From Chloroflexota bacterium (GTDB taxonomy: Bacteria > Chloroflexota > Anaerolineae > Anaerolineales > Villigracilaceae): a stretch of DNA of 64,000 nucleotides. The DNA is taken from positions 56,141 to 120,140 of the forward strand of contig JAAENC010000355.1 of the NCBI GenBank assembly GCA_024224815.1. The letters run 5' to 3'. Positions within the stretch are counted from its first letter, which is position 1. Each line of letters starts with the position of its first letter. The position numbers and the translations under genes are program-made. The notes under the pieces were generated by a model, which worked only from the letters and a program-made list of their open reading frames with translations, was not told the DNA's origin and did not search any database. Shown here one piece after another: positions 54,837 through 63,057 of this stretch.

Positions 54837-55493
54837 ATGATGTATCGCACCGAATTCCATTGCCACACCATTTATTCAAAAGACTCTCTCGTATCTCCTT
54901 TGCGCCTTGTTGAAACTTGTCGCCGCAAGGGAATTGACCGCGTCATTATTACCGACCACAATTCTATAGCGGGCGCTATTGAAGCGCAGAAAATTGCGCC
55001 GGAGCTGGTTATTGTTGGTGAAGAGATCATGACGACAAAGGGAGAAATTCTCGCCGCTTTCGTGAAAGAAGAAATTCCGCGCGGGTTAACGCCACAAGAA
55101 ACAATCGGACGATTGAAAGAGCAGAGAGCATTTATCAGTATTTCTCACCCCTTCGATTTTACGCGCAGTGGGCATTGGCAAGAAGCCGATTTGCTCGAAA
55201 TTTTGCCAGAAATTGACGCAATTGAGACCTTTAACGCGCGTTGTTTACTGCCGCGTATGAATAAAGATGCGCAAGAATTTGCCAAAAAACACAATCTCGC
55301 ATCTACGGTGGGGTCAGATGCGCACACGCTTTTTGAGCTGGGGCGCGCCACTTTAACGCTACCCCAGTTCAAATCCGGGAGCGAGCTTCGCGCAGTGATT
55401 CGCCAAGGGATTCCGCAAATGCGCAGGACGGGCATCCACGCTCGGGTCGCCTCACGTTACGCTGTTCTCCATAAAAAAATATGCAAAAAATAA
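54837..55493 (+). CDS. PHP-domain metal-dependent phosphoesterase
   Basis: 218 residues from ATG 54837 (TAAAAT eight bases upstream, no Shine-Dalgarno). PHP metal ligands in order: FHCHTIYSKDS, ITDHNSI, GEEI, ISHPFD and GSDAHTLFE. The family includes histidinol phosphatases and 3',5'-nucleotide phosphatases; the substrate here is unknown. The last 13 bases overlap the transporter fusion gene. Confidence 0.85.
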   Translation: MMYRTEFHCHTIYSKDSLVSPLRLVETCRRKGIDRVIITDHNSIAGAIEAQKIAPELVIVGEEIMTTKGEILAAFVKEEIPRGLTPQETIGRLKEQRAFISISHPFDFTRSGHWQEADLLEILPEIDAIETFNARCLLPRMNKDAQEFAKKHNLASTVGSDAHTLFELGRATLTLPQFKSGSELRAVIRQGIPQMRRTGIHARVASRYAVLHKKICKK

Positions 55494-58018
55494 AATTTAC
55501 GCTCATTTTCTTTTTGATTTTTTTGATTCCGCAATCCGCTCAAGCGCATCCAGCGGATATGTATTTTCATAGTTTTAGAGTCAGTCTGGATGCCGATGCT
55601 GTGCAAGTTTTTTGGGAATTGGTACCCGGCCCGATGGTGACGCACGTTGTCTGGCATGACGCAGATACAAATGGGGATGATGAGATTTCGGCTGCCGAAG
55701 CCGAAGTTTGGATTGCGCCACTTTTGGATGCTTTCTCTGCAAAAGTGGACGAAACGCCCCTGAAATTTGAAGTTGTTTCTGTGCAATGGTCAAATTCTTT
55801 GCCCGAACTGCGTACCGGTGAAAGCCCCATTGTCATCGAGCTGCGTGCCAATATTGGCGCAGATTCTGCCCAACACGAGTTGCTTTTGCTAAATGAATAT
55901 AATAGCGCAAATAGCCTAAATTGGTTTGCGGTCAAGGCCACAGAGGGTGTGCGTTTTTCTGCGCCCGAGCAAGATAACGGACTTCTAAAATTGCGTTTTG
56001 GCGTGAGCGAAAAAGGCGCAGAAGTGTGGGAGAGCGGCATGCCTTCCATCCCGCCCGTTGTCGAAGCCTTGGGTTTGGGTGAAGAAGCCGAAGAAGCAGT
56101 AGCGCAAGCGGAAAATCAGCAGGGAATTTTAGCTGTTCTCGAAGGTTTTTTGCGTACGCCAAATATTTCCCCGCTGCTTTTTCTAGCAGCTTTTGCGATT
56201 GCGCTGATTTTGGGCGCATTACATGCGCTTAGCCCCGGACATGGAAAAACAATCGTCGCAGCCTATTTGGTTGGCTCACAAGGAAAAGCCTACCACGCGG
56301 CTGTTTTGGGGCTTTTGGTCACGCTTACGCATACAGGTTCTGTTTTTGCATTAGGATTAGCGACTCTTTCGCTTTCTCAGTATATTATGCCTAATCAGCT
56401 TTTTCCGGCCTTAGAGTTGATTTCGGGGTTATTGATTTTGGCTTTAGGGATTGGCTTGCTTTTGCCACGTTTGCGAACCTGGCTTGCAGAGCGAAAACGA
56501 GCAAAAGCCCCGCCTGTTGCTAAAAAAGTTGAAAAGAAAGAAAAAAGCACTCGCCTTGTGCTCAATGAAGAAATTCGCGAGCCGGGGCCTGAGCATAATC
56601 ATGACCCTTCGCAATTTGGCTATGTGCCTATCCCCAAAGGTGTGAGAGATGCTGCCGAAAATCCACTTTCTGGGATTAGCTGGAAATCGTTGATCGCGCT
56701 CGGGATTAGTGGAGGACTCGTTCCCTGCCCTGATGCAATCGCTATTTTGCTGATAGCGGTCACGATTAACAAAATCGCTTTTGGGCTGGGGCTAATTATT
56801 TCTTTCAGTTTGGGCTTGGCAGTTGTTTTGATCGCTATTGGTATCGTAATGGTGCAAAGCAAGCAGATTTTTGCTCGTTTGCAATGGTTTAGTCGCGTTT
56901 CTTTTGTTGTTCCTGTACTGAGCGCATTGGTCGTATTGGGATTAGGCACAGCCCTGAGCATTAGCGCCTTCAAAAAGCTGCCGGATGGCTTTTTACAGAA
57001 AGAATCGACATCCGCTTTTGAGCTTGATGAGAGCTATATCACTTATTTGGCAATTGATGAAGCCTACCATAAGCAACTTTATCTTGTCCCCGCTGTAGGT
57101 GGTGAAGCGCAGCAAATTACCAGTGGCGATACAGGCGTGTGGAATTACAGCGTTTCCCCTGATGGGCGCAGCTTGATTTACTCTGTTCCCGATGGAAAAA
57201 CAGGCTCGGAGCTTTGGCTTTGGAATGCCGAAATGCTCGCCCCAGAGCAGATTTTGCACTGCCCAGAAATCTCCTGTTCTGACGCGCTTTGGTCGCCGCA
57301 GAGCAGCCAAATTCTTTATAGTCGGCTCGAGTTTGGTGATGAGCAAGCTTATCTAGGCATCCCTTCACTGTGGTGGCTCAATCTTGAGAGCGGCGAAACG
57401 AAGCCCCTTTTTCAGGATTCTCAGCTCCCTGGCTATAATCCGCGCTGGTCTTTTGATGGGCGTTGGCTCAGCTACACTTCTGCCAGCCCGCAGGAGATTC
57501 AAGTCTATAATCTTGAGAGCGGTGAGCGGCAGACTTTCTCAACGGAAATTGGTTCTGCAGCTATTTGGTCACCAAATGAAGAGCAGTTTTTGCAGGCAGA
57601 TCTCCAGTTTGTTGGTGATATATTTCTGAGCAAGATTTCGCTTTATGATGTTGCAAATGGTGTTTTGACCGCTTTGCCCTCTGAAGATAATTTTGATGAC
57701 AACAACCCTTCTTGGTCGCCAGATGGGGAGAAAATCGCTTTTGCTCGGGGTGAATGGGCGGAGGATTCGGCATCTGCCGGGGATCAGATTTGGGTGATGG
57801 ATGCCGGGGGCGAGAATCAGTATCCGGTCACCGAGCACGTCGAAACCACGCATGGCCCGGCGGCTTGGTCGGCGGATGGACGCTATCTCCTGTACCGTGC
57901 TTATTCCGTTAAAGATACCGAGACACCATCCCAAATCCGTATCTTTGATCTGGAAAATGGCGAAGAAATTTTAATTGCTGCGCCGGGGGATAGTCCAAGT
58001 TGGTTTTTTGTCGAGTAA
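55481..58018 (+). CDS. NicO-type transporter fused to an extracytoplasmic TolB-like beta-propeller
   Basis: 845 residues. Signal peptide (cleavage near QAHPADM), an extracytoplasmic domain with an EF-hand-like loop DADTNGDDEISAAE (about 66-79), then about six membrane spans of the NicO nickel/cobalt exporter family with HALSPGHGKTIVAAYLVG and ISGGLVPCPDAI, a His-containing linker (EPGPEHNHDP), and a C-terminal propeller of about 330 residues with repeated SPDGRSLIYS, FDGRWLSYTS, SPDGEKIAFARG and SADGRYLLYRA. Likely a divalent metal efflux or uptake protein with an external sensing or binding propeller. Overlaps the PHP gene and precedes a HAD gene. The fusion looks genuine: no stop or frame break at the junction. 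Confidence 0.85.
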   Translation: MQKIKFTLIFFLIFLIPQSAQAHPADMYFHSFRVSLDADAVQVFWELVPGPMVTHVVWHDADTNGDDEISAAEAEVWIAPLLDAFSAKVDETPLKFEVVSVQWSNSLPELRTGESPIVIELRANIGADSAQHELLLLNEYNSANSLNWFAVKATEGVRFSAPEQDNGLLKLRFGVSEKGAEVWESGMPSIPPVVEALGLGEEAEEAVAQAENQQGILAVLEGFLRTPNISPLLFLAAFAIALILGALHALSPGHGKTIVAAYLVGSQGKAYHAAVLGLLVTLTHTGSVFALGLATLSLSQYIMPNQLFPALELISGLLILALGIGLLLPRLRTWLAERKRAKAPPVAKKVEKKEKSTRLVLNEEIREPGPEHNHDPSQFGYVPIPKGVRDAAENPLSGISWKSLIALGISGGLVPCPDAIAILLIAVTINKIAFGLGLIISFSLGLAVVLIAIGIVMVQSKQIFARLQWFSRVSFVVPVLSALVVLGLGTALSISAFKKLPDGFLQKESTSAFELDESYITYLAIDEAYHKQLYLVPAVGGEAQQITSGDTGVWNYSVSPDGRSLIYSVPDGKTGSELWLWNAEMLAPEQILHCPEISCSDALWSPQSSQILYSRLEFGDEQAYLGIPSLWWLNLESGETKPLFQDSQLPGYNPRWSFDGRWLSYTSASPQEIQVYNLESGERQTFSTEIGSAAIWSPNEEQFLQADLQFVGDIFLSKISLYDVANGVLTALPSEDNFDDNNPSWSPDGEKIAFARGEWAEDSASAGDQIWVMDAGGENQYPVTEHVETTHGPAAWSADGRYLLYRAYSVKDTETPSQIRIFDLENGEEILIAAPGDSPSWFFVE

Positions 58019-58021
58019 AAT
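58016..58021 (+). promoter_or_regulatory. -10 element overlapping a stop codon, leaderless HAD gene
   Basis: TAAAAT spans the TAA stop of the transporter gene and lies seven bases before the HAD ATG at 58029. It may give the HAD gene its own leaderless transcript. Confidence 0.4.
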
Positions 58022-58028
58022 ATTGCCC

Positions 58029-58643
58029 ATGAAAAATTCTATTAAAGCAATTGTATTTGATTTTGGCGGCGTTCTTCTTGATTGGAGTCCGCATAATATT
58101 TATAAGTCTTATTTCCCTGATGATGCGCAAGGATTAGAAGAGTTTTTGCACGAAGTTGATTTTTATACGTGGAATGCGGAGCAAGACAGAGGACGCAGTT
58201 TTGCTGAGGGAGTTGCTATACTTTCTGAGAAGTTCCCGCATCGAGCTGCGCTTATCAAGATTTATGCTGATGAGTGGGAGCGATCAATTACAGGGGAAAT
58301 TAGGGGCACAGTGGAAATTTTGTACCGTTTAAAAGAAAAAGGCTACCCATTATTTGGTTTGAGCAATTGGTCTGCAGAGACTTTTCCTTTGATGTTAGCT
58401 GAATATTCTTTTTTTGACGAATTAGATGAGATTGTTATGTCAGGTGAAATAAATTTAATTAAACCGGAGCCGGAGATTTATCATTTCCTTTTGAATAAGA
58501 TCGAATACTCAGCTTCTGAATGTTTGTTTATTGATGATTCTTTGCCAAATATCGAAACCGCTAGGAGTTTAGGGTTTTATGGCCATCATTTCAAGTCTTC
58601 TGATGGATTGGAAGAGGCATTGAAAGAGTATCAAGTTTTTTGA
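58029..58643 (+). CDS. HAD-superfamily (subfamily IA, YihX-like) hydrolase
   Basis: 204 residues from ATG 58029; a longer frame from 57975 overlaps the transporter gene. HAD motifs: DFGGVLLDW (nucleophile Asp), GLSNWS, LIKPEPEIY (Lys) and CLFIDDSLPN. The DFGGVL form is typical of YihX and related sugar-phosphate phosphatases. Substrate unknown. Faces a bidirectional terminator shared with the lipoprotein gene. Confidence 0.88.
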   Translation: MKNSIKAIVFDFGGVLLDWSPHNIYKSYFPDDAQGLEEFLHEVDFYTWNAEQDRGRSFAEGVAILSEKFPHRAALIKIYADEWERSITGEIRGTVEILYRLKEKGYPLFGLSNWSAETFPLMLAEYSFFDELDEIVMSGEINLIKPEPEIYHFLLNKIEYSASECLFIDDSLPNIETARSLGFYGHHFKSSDGLEEALKEYQVF

Positions 58644-58712
58644 TACCAAGAAGTTTTTTGAAAATCTTTGATTTTCGGACTGCGATAAAAGATTTCGGAT
58701 TTTCAGATTAAG

Positions 58713-58750
58713 AAAAAAGCTCATCCACGCAAGAGTGGATGAGCTTTTTT
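58713..58750. terminator. Bidirectional terminator between HAD and lipoprotein genes
   Basis: 16-bp perfect stem (58713-58728 with 58735-58750), 6-nt loop, flanked by A-run and T-run so it works in both directions for two converging genes. Confidence 0.88.
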
Positions 58751-58753
58751 GCG

Positions 58754-59779
58754 TTATGGGGAGTAATTTCCATCTGGTAAAAGAGTGGGGTTGTTATAGC
58801 GCGGATCTGTGAGTAGGGCGTAGATGGCAGGGTCGCCTTCACGGAGTTTTTCGGGCGTATTCAGTTTCCATTCGTGGCTAATTTCATCTCCGCGACCAGC
58901 GAAATTTTGCCCGTCGAGCAGAGATGTGAGTGCCCAATAATGATATTCGGAGATCATACAGGCATAATCACAGGTTTGGTCATCGTAGGTGTACCACGCG
59001 CCACTTGGGTATGAACCGGGGACATTTTCAAAATATCCGCCACGGGCTTCGTCCATCGCATCAGCGATCGCAGAGCCGGGGTTTTCCCCGAAAATATCAG
59101 GGTAGGCGTGTGCGTAGCCGGTATTCGTGACGAGATGAAATATTTCTTCTAGTGTGGCATCGAATTCTCCACGCGTTGCGCCGCCAGGAACGATCTCTTC
59201 GCCATAGCAGGGTTGTAGGGCCAGCTTTCCGCTGTCGAGTAGGTGCTCGATACCTTCGTGAAACTCTTCTTCAGCACGACTATCTGCGGTCGGAAAGATG
59301 TAGATAGAAGCCTGTTTGGCCTGCAACGCGCGGATGACGTTCGGATCATCGGGTAGGCCGTCTTCGTCATTGTCGAGATATTGGGCCATTACGCCCGCAG
59401 CGTGGAGTACTTTATTCTCAGGAATTTCGCTGCTGGCATAAATGCCGACACCGAAGACATCGACATATTGACTGAAGACTTCAAAGGCGGGGTCCGCATA
59501 CTCAGGGATAGATTCGATGCTTAGCCCTGCCAAACTAGTGATTTCGACCGCTTCTTCATTTTGGTCGGCTTCGTATTCTTCTGCGGAGGCTTCTTCATCG
59601 TCGTATTCGTCACCGTTGTCGTCATAGCCTTCGTCATCATACTCATCATCTTCGTAAGATTCTGATGTGGACGGATCATCGTCGTAGTAATCATCGTCAA
59701 ATTCGTCTTCGAAAAGACCACAGGCAAAAAGCAGAAAGCTTGCCAAAATAAGGAGGAGGATTTTGTGTTTTGTGAACAT
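58754..59779 (-). CDS. Acidic-repeat lipoprotein, unknown
   Basis: 341 residues. Signal with lipobox LLFACG (Cys20), then about 55 residues of almost only Asp, Glu, Tyr and Ser (about 24-76), then a folded domain from about 78. That domain has EIFHLVTNTGYAHAYP, which could place Glu/His ligands, conserved-looking cysteines (QPCYGEE; QTCDYACM) and EYHYWALTSLLDGQ. An acidic Tyr/Asp tail of this type often binds calcium or metal or projects the domain from the cell. I recognise no family. TAAAAT six bases before ATG (59786-59791) and TTGTAG 18 bp further form a leaderless promoter. Confidence 0.75.
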   Translation of the reverse strand: MFTKHKILLLILASFLLFACGLFEDEFDDDYYDDDPSTSESYEDDEYDDEGYDDNGDEYDDEEASAEEYEADQNEEAVEITSLAGLSIESIPEYADPAFEVFSQYVDVFGVGIYASSEIPENKVLHAAGVMAQYLDNDEDGLPDDPNVIRALQAKQASIYIFPTADSRAEEEFHEGIEHLLDSGKLALQPCYGEEIVPGGATRGEFDATLEEIFHLVTNTGYAHAYPDIFGENPGSAIADAMDEARGGYFENVPGSYPSGAWYTYDDQTCDYACMISEYHYWALTSLLDGQNFAGRGDEISHEWKLNTPEKLREGDPAIYALLTDPRYNNPTLLPDGNYSP

Positions 59780-59819
59780 GGAGTTATTTTATCTTAATCC
59801 GCAGGGATGCTACAACGAA

Positions 59820-59852
59820 AAACTTTCGAGGCTTTTTGAGCCTCGGAAGTTT
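59820..59852 (-). terminator. Terminator of the GTPase/HD-GYP operon
   Basis: 14-bp arms with one G-T pair (59820-59833, 59839-59852), 5-nt loop, then TTTTT on the minus strand, 50 bases past the HD-GYP stop. Confidence 0.75.
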
Positions 59853-59901
59853 GATGTGGTGAGTTGATGAAGTTTTTTATAAGAGTTTGGAGAGGATTTG
59901 A

Positions 59902-61041
59902 TTATGATTTAGTGATTATCTCCAAGAAGATTGGAACAATGTCAGGGTCAAACTTTGTTCCTGACTTGCTCTTGATATATGTCAAGGCATCTTCCTTGCT
60001 CCATGCAGAGCGATAGACACGATCAGATGTGAGTGCATCAAAAGTATCAATGATCGAAAAAGCCCGCGCAGTGAGCGGTATCTCCTCCCCTTTCAATCCA
60101 CGCGGATAACCACTTCCATCCCAGTTTTCATGATGATTATAAGGAATGTCTACAGCGGGCTTCAAAAAAGGAATGCCAGAGAGCATATCGTATGCAAAAC
60201 CAGGGTGCAACTCCATAATTTTCCATTCTTCATCGGTTAAGGGGGCTGGTTTTAGTAGGATTTTGTCAGGAATGCCCATTTTGCCGATATCGTGCAAGAT
60301 CGCTCCCCAGCGCACATAATTCATCTGATCTTTAGGAATACCAATTTTTTCTGTTAAATAGAGCGTCATTTCTATCACTCGTTGAGAATGTTTATCAGTA
60401 TTAACATCCCTGAGGTTGAGAGCCAGAGACCATCCCTTTAGTGTTTCGTTATAGGCCTTTTTGAGTTCTTTTTCTAGCTCTTTTCTTTCTGCGATTTCTT
60501 CTTGAGAACGTCTATAAAGTCTTGATACTTCTTGGGCAGCAGAAACGATGCTCATTCCTTGCACTTGATTCGTCTTTGATAGGGCGGTATTTGTTAGCTC
60601 TAGCTCTCTTTTGAGCAGGCGTAGCTCATTACGGCTTTGATTTAACTCTTGAATGATCTCCCCTGATTTTGTTGTATCTTTCACTACAAGAAATATACCC
60701 ATCTTTTCATCTTGTTTTCCAGCATATAAAATTAAAGAGATGTAGTGAATTTCCCCATTTTCTGATATCAGGTTGATGTTTTCAAGAGAAATCGGTTCTC
60801 TTTGCCAGGCTAGAATCTCTTGAAGGTGAGATTCCAGTCCGACAGTTTCCGGGAACTGGACTGATAGATGTTCTCCTCTTTTAATATTGCGGTCAGGGAG
60901 AAACTCCTGGAGTTCAGAAGAAATATATTGAATATGTAGTGATGAATCAGCCCACAAAAAACCAACAGGTTGATTCTTTATCATAAAATGGGCTACGTTT
61001 TCGTAGTCATCTCCAAGTTTTGAAAAAGGTTTTGTTGTCAT
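59902..61041 (-). CDS. PAS-HD-GYP cyclic-di-GMP phosphodiesterase
   Basis: 379 residues. A PAS-like domain (about 12-130), a coiled coil (about 130-200) and an HD-GYP domain (about 200-375). Metal and signature residues: DKHSQRV, LHDIGKMGIPDKILLKP and HHENWDGSGYPRGLKGEEIP, all intact, so it should hydrolyse c-di-GMP. Its ATG follows the GTPase stop by one base, so the two are translated together. Last gene of the four-gene operon; probably the output module of the GTPase circuit (inferred). Confidence 0.92.
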   Translation of the reverse strand: MTTKPFSKLGDDYENVAHFMIKNQPVGFLWADSSLHIQYISSELQEFLPDRNIKRGEHLSVQFPETVGLESHLQEILAWQREPISLENINLISENGEIHYISLILYAGKQDEKMGIFLVVKDTTKSGEIIQELNQSRNELRLLKRELELTNTALSKTNQVQGMSIVSAAQEVSRLYRRSQEEIAERKELEKELKKAYNETLKGWSLALNLRDVNTDKHSQRVIEMTLYLTEKIGIPKDQMNYVRWGAILHDIGKMGIPDKILLKPAPLTDEEWKIMELHPGFAYDMLSGIPFLKPAVDIPYNHHENWDGSGYPRGLKGEEIPLTARAFSIIDTFDALTSDRVYRSAWSKEDALTYIKSKSGTKFDPDIVPIFLEIITKS

Positions 61042-61042
61042 T

Positions 61043-61552
61043 TTATACCAACTCTTTTGCTAGCGCTTCAAATATGCTTTCGACGTTTCTGCCAGTTTTT
61101 GCGCTGGTTGTCGTAATAGCAATAGTGTTGAATTTTCGCGCCTCTTTTTCTAGGCTGTATCTGTCTATCTTGCATTCGCTTGCGAGGTCGGTTTTGTTGC
61201 CGACCAAAGCAATAGGAATATTTGGTGTTGCGTCTTCCAGCTGCCTATTGTATTTCTCCAGAGACTCTAGTGTTTTAGGGCGTGTTAGGTCACATACAAA
61301 TATTGCCCCCTTTGCTCCTTGAATATAGCTGGATTGCACACCAGTAAACTCTTCGCTTCCAGCAAGATCCCAGATTAGTATATTTAATGTAACTTCGGGA
61401 GAAATGACAATTGACTTTCGGGAAATCTTAACACCTATAGTGCTTATATATCGCTCGCTAAAGCGATTGTAAACAAAGCGTTCTGTAAGACTGGTTTTGC
61501 CTACAGAGAAATCACCAAGTAGGCAGATTTTTTTTTGAATGAGAGTTGACAT
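61043..61552 (-). CDS. Rab-like Ras-superfamily small GTPase
   Basis: 169 residues, a minimal Ras fold. G1 GDFSVGKTS (13-21), G2 STIGVK (Thr38), G3 WDLAGSEEF (61-69), G4 NKTD (119-122), G5 TSAK (149-152). In G3 the residue equal to the catalytic Gln61 of Ras is Ser, so intrinsic hydrolysis may be slow or depend on a partner. There is no C-terminal Cys for lipid attachment; membrane recruitment probably relies on the neighbouring longin-like protein. It lies 28 bases after that gene and 1 base before HD-GYP. Confidence 0.93.
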   Translation of the reverse strand: MSTLIQKKICLLGDFSVGKTSLTERFVYNRFSERYISTIGVKISRKSIVISPEVTLNILIWDLAGSEEFTGVQSSYIQGAKGAIFVCDLTRPKTLESLEKYNRQLEDATPNIPIALVGNKTDLASECKIDRYSLEKEARKFNTIAITTTSAKTGRNVESIFEALAKELV

Positions 61553-61580
61553 ATTGTTTTTTGCCTATATATTAACTATC

Positions 61581-63056
61581 TTAACGAGTGACCCAAAGAG
61601 CATTAACCCAACCTTCTAGTGGATCTTCCCCTTCTGCCTCATGGCGAATATAGAGCCAGCCATGACTTTCCCGCAGAATGATGAAAAGTTCCCCTTCGTA
61701 TAATATATCTAAAACTGTATTGTCTGTTCCTGGTCCGCTACGAATGTTTAGATTTCCAATTGCAGCGCCTTGGTCTGGACGTAAAGTTGGCGTAGGTGTA
61801 GGAGTAAGGGTTTTTGTAACCGTTGGGTGAGGCGTTTGCGTCATTGTGGCTGTTGGCATGACTATCGTCGCTGTTGGATGCGGTGTTTCCGACGGAAAAG
61901 CGTAAGGCCATAAGCGAATGGTAAAGATGCAGTAGAAAGTTGAGAGTAATAAGAATAACAGAAAACTAAGAATAATAATGAATGTCGATCTTTTTTGCTT
62001 CCTGGAAAGTCCAGCCGGTTTTAAAATATCATAGGGGTATAGAAGAGGGCGTAACTCATTTTGCAAGGGCGGGAGCTTATCCATGTCCCCATCGAAATTA
62101 TGCAGCTCGTCTTCGTACTTTGTGTTGACTTCGATGACAACCAAGCTTAATAATGCATTATAGCCTTGAGGGATTGTCCCATTCAATACAGATGCCACAT
62201 ATATATCTTGTGATGTTTGCAGCAAAATTAACTGGTCACCGTGTTTGATTTCGTTAAGTTCTCCGGATTCTCCAAAGGAGTCTTTTGCAAAATCGCGAAT
62301 GGCTGTTAGCATACCGCTGATAATATCTAGGTCTGCGTTGGGCTCACCAGATGCTGAAACTTGCGTAAGAAGCAGTCCGCTATTGCGGTGGATAAGAAAA
62401 ACGCGCTGGATTTGATAGGGGAGATTGTCACGAAAGAAAAGTTCCCCCGGGGAAACGCCTTGCAGACGAGCAGTGATTATTTCCTGGGGCTTGCGTTTGC
62501 GTAAGCGACGATCTATATTTTTTGTAAATTCACTGAGCGCTTCAATAATAGATTTGGTAATAGTTTCGCCGATAACAGGATATAGAGCATCAACGAGATC
62601 GTCTTTTTCAGTGCGAATTTGTTGCCGAAGGGCAGAGCCTATTGCCGGCCCAAGAATTTTTCCCATTTCATGAGGTGAGTCTTGAACACTGCGCTTAACA
62701 AGATCGGCCATTACCGGAGCGATTCTTTCGATAAGACCTTCTTTTGTTTCCTCTGACTTCCTTAGCAAGCTCTCTATTTGAGATGTATTTGCTCGTGACT
62801 TGAATCGGTTTTCTCGAGAATTCTTGTCCAGCGTATTTAATTCATCTAGAATATTGTCGATGCGATCTTTTGATTCTTTGTCACTAGCCTCTATCTCATC
62901 TTTCCAGGATAAGATTTTATCTTCAAGTTCTTTCAATCGGTCGCGCTCTTGTCCTACAAGGATAGAGCGGACTGCATGAAGTAAAGCATCGTCTGCTTCT
63001 TGAGTAGACGATGCTTTATCTTTCGGCTCCGATTGAGTCTTCTTGAAAATTGGCAT
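61581..63056 (-). CDS. Longin/roadblock-like domain membrane protein with Thr/Pro stalk and SH3b domain
   Basis: 491 residues from ATG 63056, one base after the previous stop. Order: N-terminal RSILVGQERDRLKELEDKI (about 30-48) and coiled coil (to about 180), basic segment, a longin/roadblock-like alpha-beta domain (about 210-325, with IQRVFLIHRNSGLLL), one membrane span (about 357-381), a Thr/Pro-rich stalk (about 390-425) and a bacterial SH3 domain at the end (NLNIRSGPGTDNTVLDIL). The cytoplasmic longin-like part would contact the GTPase; the SH3b part would be outside, likely touching the cell wall. The first motif recurs in the coiled-coil protein upstream. Fold assignment of the middle domain is by pattern and not proven. 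Confidence 0.68.
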   Translation of the reverse strand: MPIFKKTQSEPKDKASSTQEADDALLHAVRSILVGQERDRLKELEDKILSWKDEIEASDKESKDRIDNILDELNTLDKNSRENRFKSRANTSQIESLLRKSEETKEGLIERIAPVMADLVKRSVQDSPHEMGKILGPAIGSALRQQIRTEKDDLVDALYPVIGETITKSIIEALSEFTKNIDRRLRKRKPQEIITARLQGVSPGELFFRDNLPYQIQRVFLIHRNSGLLLTQVSASGEPNADLDIISGMLTAIRDFAKDSFGESGELNEIKHGDQLILLQTSQDIYVASVLNGTIPQGYNALLSLVVIEVNTKYEDELHNFDGDMDKLPPLQNELRPLLYPYDILKPAGLSRKQKRSTFIIILSFLLFLLLSTFYCIFTIRLWPYAFPSETPHPTATIVMPTATMTQTPHPTVTKTLTPTPTPTLRPDQGAAIGNLNIRSGPGTDNTVLDILYEGELFIILRESHGWLYIRHEAEGEDPLEGWVNALWVTR

Positions 63057-63057
63057 T

